From a virus, in the IMG/VR virus record IMGVR_UViG_3300046005_001513, positions 1 through 64,000 of that record: a stretch of DNA of 64,000 bases; one strand, written 5' to 3'. Below the pieces are notes generated by a model, which worked only from the letters and a program-made list of their open reading frames with translations, ran no database searches and had not been told where the DNA came from. Position 1 is the first letter of the stretch, and each line of letters opens with the position of its first letter. Shown here piece after piece: positions 43,332 to 52,400 of the stretch. The position numbers and the translations under genes were made by a program.

Positions 43332-43688
43332 TTAACTCCAAAATTCAACAATAGTTCTTACAGCAGCTTGAGCATTTGTCGTAGCAAATGCTAATCGCGT
43401 TTTAAATGTTGCCAGTTTTGCCCCGCTGATGCCAAGCGTTTTTATTTTTTGCGTGATAGCTTTTGTGTTTTTAATCGAGGTCACTTTTGCAGTTTGCAAA
43501 CTGGTGGCTTTTTTAAATCCACTAATTGCGACCGAAAAATTATTTTCCGCTTTAAACGACACCAACGTTGCCGAATTGATACCCCCAACTTTTGCTTTGC
43601 CGAGTAACGCGCTCAATCTCTTACTGCCAGGCACTTTAATTGTGCGAATAGGCGAGGTTTTGGTAAAAAGCGTTGTTATGTTTATCAC
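43332..43688 (-). CDS. Basic Ser/Thr/Ala-rich protein (118 aa)
   Basis: Lysine- and threonine-rich product (MINITTLFTKTSPIRTIKVP...) with repeated K-A-x-S/T-x-x motifs, little aromatic content. Overlaps the next upstream gene by 4 bp. May be a fibre-associated structural protein; nothing recognised. Confidence 0.5.
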   Translation of the reverse strand: MINITTLFTKTSPIRTIKVPGSKRLSALLGKAKVGGINSATLVSFKAENNFSVAISGFKKATSLQTAKVTSIKNTKAITQKIKTLGISGAKLATFKTRLAFATTNAQAAVRTIVEFWS

Positions 43689-45751
43689 GCTGGTATCACA
43701 GCTTGCGCGAGCGTCACATTAGAAGCCACAAACTGACTATTCAGATTTCCATACACTTTGAAGCCGTTAGCAGTAGGGGCAATTACTCGTGAGCCATCAT
43801 AAGCAATAAATTGATTGGTGGTTGAAGGTACAAGCACGGTACTGGCCCCAGTTGCACTAAAAGCTGTAGCCAAATCTCCAGCACTATTTCCACCTAGTGA
43901 GAGCGTTTGCAACCCGCCACCAGCAGCACCTGTGCGGTGTAATGCGTGAATCACACCTTGTATTTTTGTCAACGTGATGGGCTGTGAGAGGGTAGTAACA
44001 ACTGCCGCCCCCCCTGCTACAACTGCTGTAGCAGTTGGTGTTGGACTAACTGGGGATTGTAAAGTTAAACTAGATAATCCATTTACTCTTACTTGCTGGG
44101 TTGCTGCTGTTCCTGTGGTTGTACCATACTGCACCAGTAGAGTATTTTCATCAAGTAATAACAAACCACCGTATATGCCGAGTAACGCGACACTCAATAC
44201 GATAATACCTACCGCGTTTGTGTCTGGATAAAACATAGCAATTCTTGCCGCTGCGCCAAGTGTATAGCGACAAAAACCGAACACAGTGCCATTTTTATCA
44301 ACCACCATATCAGAAATGACGCAGGTATTAGTTGCATCTCCAGTCACAATCGGGATAGCCGCCGAAACGTTTGCGGTGCTAAAGTTATTAACGGGGATTT
44401 TTCGTACATTTGGGTTTAGAGCTACGGGAGGGTTTGATACGACGACAAAAGTATCAGTGACGGCTAACGCAGCCGCACCGCCTGAAATATCAACTGCTGA
44501 AATCGCATCTGTTCTAATGTCAATGCGGCGCACTGTATTCGTGTTTGCGGTAGAACCAACATAGACATAAAACTCGCCGTCATAAACAATATCAACTAGC
44601 GTAGTGTCTGATACCAAAACAGTTTCGACATTCGTAATGGCGTTCCATTTTGATACACCAAACGATGTAATGAAATAGTAAAACCCACCAGTTGAAATCA
44701 TATCCGTTGGTCTAGCGCCGCTGGGAAGAATGTAAGTGTTGGTAACTAAATTAGTAATAGAGGATAAATCGTAAGCTGCTATAGGTTTGTGGTGAGTATT
44801 CAAAACCCAATGGTCTTTGTCTGTTGCACCTGCACCATAATTGCCGTTTTCATTTGCGCTCACCTTGATGCTGCTCATATTGTTGCCGACTGGCGAAATA
44901 AATTTTAAGCCGCATACCGTGCCATAATTAGCAACATAGTTCCCTGCATAATTGAATAGTGGTTTAATTGGGAATGCCATTTTGCTCGTGATGTCCCACG
45001 CATTAGCACTAAATTTATTGCCACCATTACCCAAATACTGCGTAAACGCGCTTCCTGTGTTGTGCAACCAGTTTGGATAGGACACGATGCCGTAATCGGC
45101 AGCAAAGTTTTTCGCAGCATTCACCCCTGTTTCGCCTGAGCGGGTTCTTGGCATACAAATTAGCGGAAAATCAGTACCACCAAGAGGTCTTCCTATTCCA
45201 CCTATGGTTGCTGCACCTAGGGTAAATAACACGCTATTCATCACACCCCAGCAAGGAAAGTTATTTGCAGCCGTGTCATTCACATCTTCACGCTCCATTT
45301 CAAACACGCCTGCCCATAAATCGGGTTCACTCAAAATGTAACTATGCACCACGCAAAAACGTTTATGCGTCACAATTAGCAAATCACATGCGCTCAAATT
45401 AAAATGAATCGGCGCACAACTGTAATAAGTGAAGGCTTCATTGACAGGCGTTTTTGTTGTGAGATTCCATGACTCGCAGGTCGAAACATTGATTTCTTGC
45501 ACCAGCTTATGAATACGCAAAATTAAATACTTGTAAGTTAAGCCGTCGATATTGGGTGAGCGATACACCTTCGTGACTTGGGTATTAGCTGGATTTACAG
45601 TATCGTAGAGAGTCCAGCCTGTTTCTCGCACGGGATTACTGCCTAAAATGGCATTGTCGATTGCGCTGATTAAATCTGCAAAGGTGCTACCTATGCCACT
45701 GAGTGTAATTTGACTGGTACTACTGCCAAGAGATGTTACGTTTATTGCCAT
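43685..45751 (-). CDS. Tail fibre / receptor-binding protein, propeller-like (688 aa)
   Basis: The N-terminal half has GWTLYDTVNPANTQVTKVYR, a domain seen at the base of other phage fibre proteins. The C-terminal half has serial units such as MISTGGFYYFITSFGVSKWN and IVYDGEFYVYVGSTANTNTV, suggesting a beta-propeller. Gly/Ala/Thr-rich end. Likely contacts the host surface. Confidence 0.6.
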   Translation of the reverse strand: MAINVTSLGSSTSQITLSGIGSTFADLISAIDNAILGSNPVRETGWTLYDTVNPANTQVTKVYRSPNIDGLTYKYLILRIHKLVQEINVSTCESWNLTTKTPVNEAFTYYSCAPIHFNLSACDLLIVTHKRFCVVHSYILSEPDLWAGVFEMEREDVNDTAANNFPCWGVMNSVLFTLGAATIGGIGRPLGGTDFPLICMPRTRSGETGVNAAKNFAADYGIVSYPNWLHNTGSAFTQYLGNGGNKFSANAWDITSKMAFPIKPLFNYAGNYVANYGTVCGLKFISPVGNNMSSIKVSANENGNYGAGATDKDHWVLNTHHKPIAAYDLSSITNLVTNTYILPSGARPTDMISTGGFYYFITSFGVSKWNAITNVETVLVSDTTLVDIVYDGEFYVYVGSTANTNTVRRIDIRTDAISAVDISGGAAALAVTDTFVVVSNPPVALNPNVRKIPVNNFSTANVSAAIPIVTGDATNTCVISDMVVDKNGTVFGFCRYTLGAAARIAMFYPDTNAVGIIVLSVALLGIYGGLLLLDENTLLVQYGTTTGTAATQQVRVNGLSSLTLQSPVSPTPTATAVVAGGAAVVTTLSQPITLTKIQGVIHALHRTGAAGGGLQTLSLGGNSAGDLATAFSATGASTVLVPSTTNQFIAYDGSRVIAPTANGFKVYGNLNSQFVASNVTLAQAVIPA

Positions 45752-46164
45752 TTTTGACGCTCTAAAATGATGGTTAAATTTTCGCTATTGCTTGCTTGCA
45801 CAACATCAACGGTTAAATAATCTGACGCTAAAATGACATTTTCATTTATGCTAAAGGTAGCGATTGCGGATTTAAAATTGTTGGCTTGGGCCGTGAGTTC
45901 AAATAACGCTGCGCCATTCTTTTTAATTCGCACGGTAACAGGCGCAGTATCTGATTTACCTAAAATGAAATAGGCGTTAATTAGCGTTACGTCATAAGCT
46001 GGCGACCACTTTGCAGTGCCTACAAACGGGGAAAGGCTTCCGATTAAGTTTAACTTGGTTTCATAAGTCTGTTGTATCGCGCTTAAATCAATCCCAGCTA
46101 AACTTTGTGCGATTTGAGCAAGTTCATTTATGCCTTCAATTTGTTTAAGCGCGATTTTTGACAT
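45742..46164 (-). CDS. Tail-fibre-region protein (140 aa)
   Basis: Starts MSKIALKQIEGINELAQIAQ, an amphipathic helix, then a beta-sandwich-like domain (APVTVRIKKNGAALFELTAQ). Its opening resembles that of the next upstream gene (MSKIKGKQINQL), suggesting a shared virion-docking helix. Confidence 0.55.
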   Translation of the reverse strand: MSKIALKQIEGINELAQIAQSLAGIDLSAIQQTYETKLNLIGSLSPFVGTAKWSPAYDVTLINAYFILGKSDTAPVTVRIKKNGAALFELTAQANNFKSAIATFSINENVILASDYLTVDVVQASNSENLTIILERQKWQ

Positions 46165-46166
46165 AG

Positions 46167-46847
46167 TTAGTAAGCGTATTCAATCAAAAGTGTGTCAGTG
46201 GTTTGCAAGGTGAAATCAACATCAAGCCACGTTACCGTTGTACCCAATACACTAAAATCAACACCAATTTTGTAGCGAATGCCATTGACAGTTAACGCTA
46301 AATCGTTAATGTCTTTTGGTGTCTGCGCTAACGCAAAACCTGTTTGACCGTTTGTTGTAATTGCGGGTGATTCAACAATATGTAAATGCGAAGCGGGTGA
46401 CGATGCGTCAAACTCATCAATACCTTCACCTGCATAAACAATCGCCGATGGTGTCGATACGCCAATTTGAACTGATTCGCACCAGCGAAAATCAAACGTT
46501 GCGCCTGCTTGTAAATCAGCAGTAAAGTCAAACGCGGTTTCAATTCCAGACACAAGACTAAAAAACGACACTAACCATGTGCCACCACTTTCTGTTAGTC
46601 TGCCAAAGATTGACGATTCGTTTTCAAGGTCAACGAGCGGCTTACCTGTTGCTGCATTGCGTAAGAAAACTTTATTATGTGGCGTGGTTGTATAAACTCC
46701 AGCTAACGCATCAGAGCCGCCAGGAGCTTTACCTGTAAACGCAGTAGTTACTGTCACAGATGCAGCAGAAGGCACTGCGATTCCTGTAGTATTCCAGTGC
46801 GCTTGACCCACAAGTTGGTTAATCTGTTTACCTTTAATTTTTGACAT
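46167..46847 (-). CDS. Tail-fibre-region protein (226 aa)
   Basis: Starts MSKIKGKQINQLVGQAHWNT; the rest is sheet-rich with YAGEGIDEFDASSPASHLHI and a terminal DTLLIEYAY strand typical of phage distal-tail adhesins. Probable minor fibre or collar protein. Confidence 0.55.
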   Translation of the reverse strand: MSKIKGKQINQLVGQAHWNTTGIAVPSAASVTVTTAFTGKAPGGSDALAGVYTTTPHNKVFLRNAATGKPLVDLENESSIFGRLTESGGTWLVSFFSLVSGIETAFDFTADLQAGATFDFRWCESVQIGVSTPSAIVYAGEGIDEFDASSPASHLHIVESPAITTNGQTGFALAQTPKDINDLALTVNGIRYKIGVDFSVLGTTVTWLDVDFTLQTTDTLLIEYAY

Positions 46848-46862
46848 TTTTCTATCTCTCTC

Positions 46863-47279
46863 TTAGTAATAAATTGTTAGAATATCCGAGTTGTCAACCT
46901 CTCCAGGTGTTAAGTCATCAATGTGTATGTTTACGCCGTCTATCGAAGTTGATGTTTCTATACCATTGACGAATGCCAATACTACTCCGACAGCAACATC
47001 GTCCAGTACATAATCCAAAATTCCTGTCTGTAAGGGTATTGAAACCTTACGAAGACCTGAAAGGTTAGACTCTCCAGCAGGTCCTGCTGGACCCGAAGGA
47101 CCTACTGAACCTGAAGGTCCTGCTGGACCTTGTACGCCAATCGTAACTACATTTTCATTGCCAGGGGTTGCAATGATGTTGATATTATTTGAGCCATTGC
47201 TTGCAGCAAATTCACCGCTGCCTTTAGCAACAATGTTGGTTACGGCATTCTGAGCATAGACCAAATAAGTGTCTGTCAC
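46863..47279 (-). CDS. Collagen-like tail fibre protein (138 aa)
   Basis: Residues about 50-70 carry Gly-x-y triplets (GPAGPSGSVGPSGPAGPAGE), about seven in a row, forming a short collagen-like triple helix. Flanked by an N-terminal beta domain and a C-terminal domain ending DILTIYY, similar to the end of the neighbouring protein. Indicates a trimeric fibre component. Confidence 0.75.
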   Translation of the reverse strand: MTDTYLVYAQNAVTNIVAKGSGEFAASNGSNNINIIATPGNENVVTIGVQGPAGPSGSVGPSGPAGPAGESNLSGLRKVSIPLQTGILDYVLDDVAVGVVLAFVNGIETSTSIDGVNIHIDDLTPGEVDNSDILTIYY

Positions 47280-47683
47280 CGCACAACCTCTAAGTTTGGC
47301 TCGAGAATCCCAACAACAAGAGTGCTGGTGATCCCATTAGGCGAAGTTACCTCGAGACCAAAGATTGCTTTGCGGAACGCAATTGCAGAAGTAACAGAAC
47401 TAGGAACATTCAACTGCACACCCTGAGCTTGTGGGATCATAATACCTTTTGCATCTTCAGCATCAGCAGTAACAATGACAAGTCCACCATTTACAGTGGT
47501 TAAATCAAATCCTGGTAACACTTCTTCAGCTGTAGGGTTTAACCTTGCCTGGAACTGAGCAGTGTATCCTGTCATATCAATAACAGAGTTATTCTTGCCT
47601 AAGTAGAAAAAGATCGGGTTTAAAGTTGCACCCTTGGTGAACTTAATTGTAATGTTTGGCGGTCTTAGATCTAATACTTGCAT
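47276..47683 (-). CDS. Beta-sandwich tail accessory protein (135 aa)
   Basis: Overlaps the collagen-like gene by 4 bp. NITIKFTKGATLNPIFFYLG followed by VIDMTGYTAQFQARL is a pattern common in phage distal-tail or baseplate proteins (BppU-type or Ig-like N-domains). AAGGAG upstream of the start. Confidence 0.6.
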   Translation of the reverse strand: MQVLDLRPPNITIKFTKGATLNPIFFYLGKNNSVIDMTGYTAQFQARLNPTAEEVLPGFDLTTVNGGLVIVTADAEDAKGIMIPQAQGVQLNVPSSVTSAIAFRKAIFGLEVTSPNGITSTLVVGILEPNLEVVR

Positions 47684-47731
47684 TTAACGCTCCTTGAAAG
47701 TAGTGGTATTGTATCATAGATAAGCTATTGA

Positions 47732-49450
47732 TTACACAACAGTCCAGCCTTTTGCAGTGGCGAGTGATTCGTCAATGTAGGCTGTAGTGTCTTGAGATTT
47801 GAAACCCACCCCGAATACACCACTAACTGTTTGAGTAGTGTCTAACGTAACAGTATTGCCGTTTATGGCAGTGATGATTCCAGACACACTTGTGTTAATA
47901 ATGTCCAATGCAAACTCTACCACCGTCCCTGCTGTAGCCACTGGGTAGTAATCTTGCGTGTAAAAACCCCCACTTCCGTCATTACTTGACTTGCTTGTTA
48001 TTTTAAACAACTGCATTCCTGAGTTGGATGCAAATGGGTTTGACGAGGCTATTGGCAGCAATCTAGTCCCGTATCCAAGAATTGTAATCGTGCTGCTTGT
48101 TGGATTCACAAAGCGGTTATTTCCAGAGGCTTGTAATGAAGCAGAAAAGCTACTTGCGTATGCGCCGACTATCTTCATTCCCACAGCAAGTCCCGTACTG
48201 TCAGAAACAGTAATATCTTGAGACCCAGACACTGTAACAGCTCGCTTCATAACGGTTGGAGCGACAAACTTCCCGTTGGTTGTTAATTTCGGACTGAATG
48301 TTGATGCTATAAGACAATTGGTAATGAACCACTCAACTTGCGCTTTGTTCCAATTAAAGTCAGAAATACTTATTGAGCGTTTTAGATTTAACACAACAAA
48401 GCTAGTTATCTTATCTAAACCGTACTCACCAACGCCATACGCACTATATGCCAAGCTATTCAAATTCCAAACAGGAACAGCTTCTAGGTTGTAACAGTCG
48501 CTAACAATCGAACCCACATCCGTAGCTGCTGCTGTTGTGTACGATTCTGGAATAGTCTTTATCGTTACGCAGTATTGGAAAGCACCATAGAAATTAGTAA
48601 CTGCACTGGTATCTATCAGTGGCAACTCTGGTAATAAATTGCATCTATAAAAACACTGGCTCATGTTTGTAACAACGCCTAGAGCAACAATATCTATCTT
48701 TTCCAAAAAGCCAGCCACATAAAAAGCCTGACTCATGTCTGTGACATAAGGTGCATTTACTTTTGCATATTTTATAAGTCCACCTCTAAACATATTCGGC
48801 ATTTTAGTCAGGCTAGGTGCGGTATTTATCAACTCAATACTCGACAAGGCGATAAATGATGCTCCAAGCTGAGATGCTGACTGGCAAGTAAATCCTGGAC
48901 CGCCAAATCTTATATCCAACCACCGAACTCGTGATTTTCTCGCAACATAGAATGCTGGCGATGCTGCATCAAGATGTTTTCCCAAGTCTAAATCAATAAA
49001 CCCTCCAGCAACTGTTGGAGTCATTGTTACCACTACTTGCTTGTTGCCACTTGATAGCGCTGCATTTGAAATAGACGCAAAAGTATAATTGTGAATCGCG
49101 TAGGTCCCAGAAGCAAAAGTCTCTGTATTACCGTCACCCCAATCAATCGTGCAATCGCATGGTATTAGCGGAAAGCAGCAAACACTGTTTGCAGGTATCA
49201 CCTCGAACAGCCCAGAGAAGCCTTCTGTAATTTCGGCAAGTGGCAGCCATTCTGCTGGTCTTGTCCAAGCCCCACCGCCAGTTCCAGTTCCAGTTCCAGG
49301 TATAAAAGCTGTCGGCGGATTAGCCCACACCGCAGTAGTTGCGCTGGTTGCTCTCAATACTTGACCTGCCATCGGCGGTGCTATTGTTGATATGTCAATC
49401 ACACCCGTTGCCGTTTTAAGTCTTACGGCTGTTCCTAAAATTTCTGTCAT
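47732..49450 (-). CDS. Tail fibre with PKD and BspA-type leucine-rich repeats (572 aa)
   Basis: Start set at ATG 49450, in an ATGA overlap with the upstream gene. N-terminal AGQVLRATSATTAVWANPPT is a fibre-base motif. Then CDCTIDWGDGNTETFASGTY, a PKD-like domain. Then repeats like VTDMSQAFYVAGFLEKIDIV and VTNMSQCFYRCNLLPELPLI, the BspA/DUF285 leucine-rich repeats better known from cell-surface proteins. A C-terminal beta region follows. Probably a receptor-binding fibre. Confidence 0.7.
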   Translation of the reverse strand: MTEILGTAVRLKTATGVIDISTIAPPMAGQVLRATSATTAVWANPPTAFIPGTGTGTGGGAWTRPAEWLPLAEITEGFSGLFEVIPANSVCCFPLIPCDCTIDWGDGNTETFASGTYAIHNYTFASISNAALSSGNKQVVVTMTPTVAGGFIDLDLGKHLDAASPAFYVARKSRVRWLDIRFGGPGFTCQSASQLGASFIALSSIELINTAPSLTKMPNMFRGGLIKYAKVNAPYVTDMSQAFYVAGFLEKIDIVALGVVTNMSQCFYRCNLLPELPLIDTSAVTNFYGAFQYCVTIKTIPESYTTAAATDVGSIVSDCYNLEAVPVWNLNSLAYSAYGVGEYGLDKITSFVVLNLKRSISISDFNWNKAQVEWFITNCLIASTFSPKLTTNGKFVAPTVMKRAVTVSGSQDITVSDSTGLAVGMKIVGAYASSFSASLQASGNNRFVNPTSSTITILGYGTRLLPIASSNPFASNSGMQLFKITSKSSNDGSGGFYTQDYYPVATAGTVVEFALDIINTSVSGIITAINGNTVTLDTTQTVSGVFGVGFKSQDTTAYIDESLATAKGWTVV

Positions 49451-52400
49451 AAAGTTGTCCATTCTGCGCTTGTAGCAGAGGTAGCGATTAAATAATCCCC
49501 ATCAACAGGGTCGTTAGAGTCAATAACCACACCACCAAGTTTGCTTGCCGTGAGTAGTGTATACGGTTCATAAATTACCGTGTCATCAATAATGTCTATA
49601 GTGATTGTTGTTGACGCTGACCCATCGTGTGAGCTAACAGTAAAGGTTTCGGTTATAAGCACCCCGTTTTGCGAAAAGGCAGATTCAAAGTTTGCGGAGT
49701 AACTCCAATCCCCATTCTCGTCAACACTGAATAAGCCATAAGTCCCCTGGGTTTGAAATTGAGGTACATACTTATTTTCACCCAAGTCCGCGTCAACAAC
49801 ATTTTGTAACTTTCCAGTTTTGTAAAAAATAGATGAGCGATAAGCCGCTATTGACTGGGGGTTAGAAACAACAGCCACCTCCCCTGTTCCAGTTACATCA
49901 ATGCTAACAACACTCAACACAGTCCCACTGTAGCTTCGGATACTGAAGATTTCTGTAACTGTTTGACCTTCTACCAATGACTCAACAGAATCTTCCGTTG
50001 TATAACTCCAATAAGCCGTCCCCCTGTTTTCTAGCTGGTGTTCGATGTAATAGCTAAAGGTTCCGTATACCCCTAATATGTTTTTACTAGAAACACTGGG
50101 TACCCCAAATTCATAGTCAAAATAGGTGATAACCCCGCTTGTTGTTTGAGGTGAATTTCCTTCTAAAATAGCGTATACGCCCACAGAGCTTACAGTTTCT
50201 GTTGGCATATCGTAGCCTGAAACGTAAAAATACAGTCTGACGTATTTAAAACTTGAATTTGTACCATTACTCGCCAAAGAAGAAATCCAGACGTATCCAA
50301 CCGCAATGAAATTGCTTCCGCTGACGGAGTATTTGTACTGCGCCATAGGTATGGTAACTTGCCAGCTTCCGTCATTTTGCAGCGATAAACTATAACTAGG
50401 GTTGTTCGGACCGTCCCCAACTTTTGTTACCGTTAGACCCTCTGAAGTAACAGGTGTTGAGTAGTCTGCTATCCCATTGGGTGCACCTGTGGCGTAGGCA
50501 AAAGTGTATGAAGTTGCGCCGTAGTCGTGAGGAGTTATTTTCCCAGAAAGTATTAAGTCATCTTTTTGTTTTAAATATGTCGCTGAAGAACTTCCGAAAA
50601 GACTTCCAGTTAATACAAGTTCCATTGGAAAAGTAGGGGCGAGTATATCACAAAACAGCGTTGCGCTAACACTGTCCTGGACAGTAGTAACGGTGAATAT
50701 ACAATGTTCTCGTTGGTCGAGCTTTATTCTGTCTGGGCGGTATGTTGGGGTGTAAAACTTAAACTCCCAGTACCCGTTTTCAAATACAGTAAAATCTCCC
50801 ATGTAAGACTCTGTCGTCTGTTCTACAAAGGTTATAGTGGTATTGTCGGGGTTGGAGTGAATAAAATTACCTGACAGAGTGTAATTAGCTGAAGCGTAGT
50901 TACTTGACCACGTTTCAAGTCCGCTTCTTGTTAAACGCCATGTATTACTCGGAAGCCACCCAACAACCAAGTTATACAGATCGCCAAACCCGTAGAGCCT
51001 CCCACCAGGGTCGTAAGTGAAAGATATTTCAGAATTATTAAGAGATAAATCTGTTATTTCTCCAATCGTCAATGCCCCTGTGATTTCCATTGATGCGCTT
51101 TCACCACCAATAAATAAAGTGTCTATATACTTTTCCCCTCCAAACAATTGCGTAACATCGTAATCCGCTAGGCTGTACGTAACTTTATAGGCATATTTGG
51201 GGAGTTTTTTAATCTCATAGTAAACCCCCTCTTTTGCAAATTGTGTTTTGTATCCCACAACTGCGTAGCGGTACAGTATCTGGGATATGTAAACTTCGCA
51301 CCCTTCAAGCAAGATGTCATTTATCGAGTAGGCATATCTTTCAAATATAAACTTTCCGTAGGTTCCTTGAACCTCAAACGAGGCAATTGTTGGCTCGTTA
51401 AATATGCTTTTTTCGGTTACTACGCCGAATGGAGCTGTCACATCTGTTTCTGCAATGCTAGTTGAAGAGGGGTACTCCAAAAAACCCCAAACAAAGTCTG
51501 GAGACGTTGTTGTTAATTTAAGAGTTATTGCGGTAACTTCTGTGGCGGACGTGTAAATAGGGGAGTGCAGTGTCGAATTTATCCCTGTCAGCCTTTTCAA
51601 CCCCACTGGAATCTCATAATAAATTTCTGTCCCTATAGGTAGATCGCTATTTTTTGCAACTTCGTTAAGCCTACACTCCCATACTTGGTCCTGCTTGTAT
51701 TTAAAGTAGGGTCTAAAATAGAATGTAATGTAGCTATCGGGAACAACAGTGCCGTCATTTAACTTACCCAAAACCGAAACAGCATTTACAGTTACGAAAG
51801 GGTCGCCACCGAATGAGTAATACGCTGAATAGACTCCAGCTGTATTTGAAAACTCGAAATAAAAGGAAGGGTAATAAGATTCATAAGAAAACGGTATATA
51901 AACCATCTCAGGACTTACTACCTCATTATTCCTTTTAGCTAAAAATTTCCCCGTCAGTATTGTCGAATCTAGCTCATTATATGATGGCGTGTGAATTTGA
52001 CTGGCTTCAAGATTTTTAAGCACCACTGACAAATTTGTAGTGTCTATGTTGTCTGCACCGATTATTCTAATAGTTACAACTCTATCAGTAGGTGAAATTT
52101 CACCATCAATAGTATATTTTACTGGAATACTTAACGTCTTTGTGTCGCCAGAATCAATTCCTTGCATTCTTACGGGGTCAAACTCACAAACCCATTTCCC
52201 ATTAGGGAGTATCGTGAACAACCCATTTTCGACATCATAATTATTTACAGGAATGTAGGAGACTTGATACCCTTCCCCTTCGTCAAGATAGGACAAATCA
52301 CCTTGAGCGAAGAAGCTGTCGTAAAAAACTGGCTCTGTAACAACTGTTTCCAATATTGCCTTAGTTTCTTTTACGATTGTCAAATTCACCCTGTAAGGCT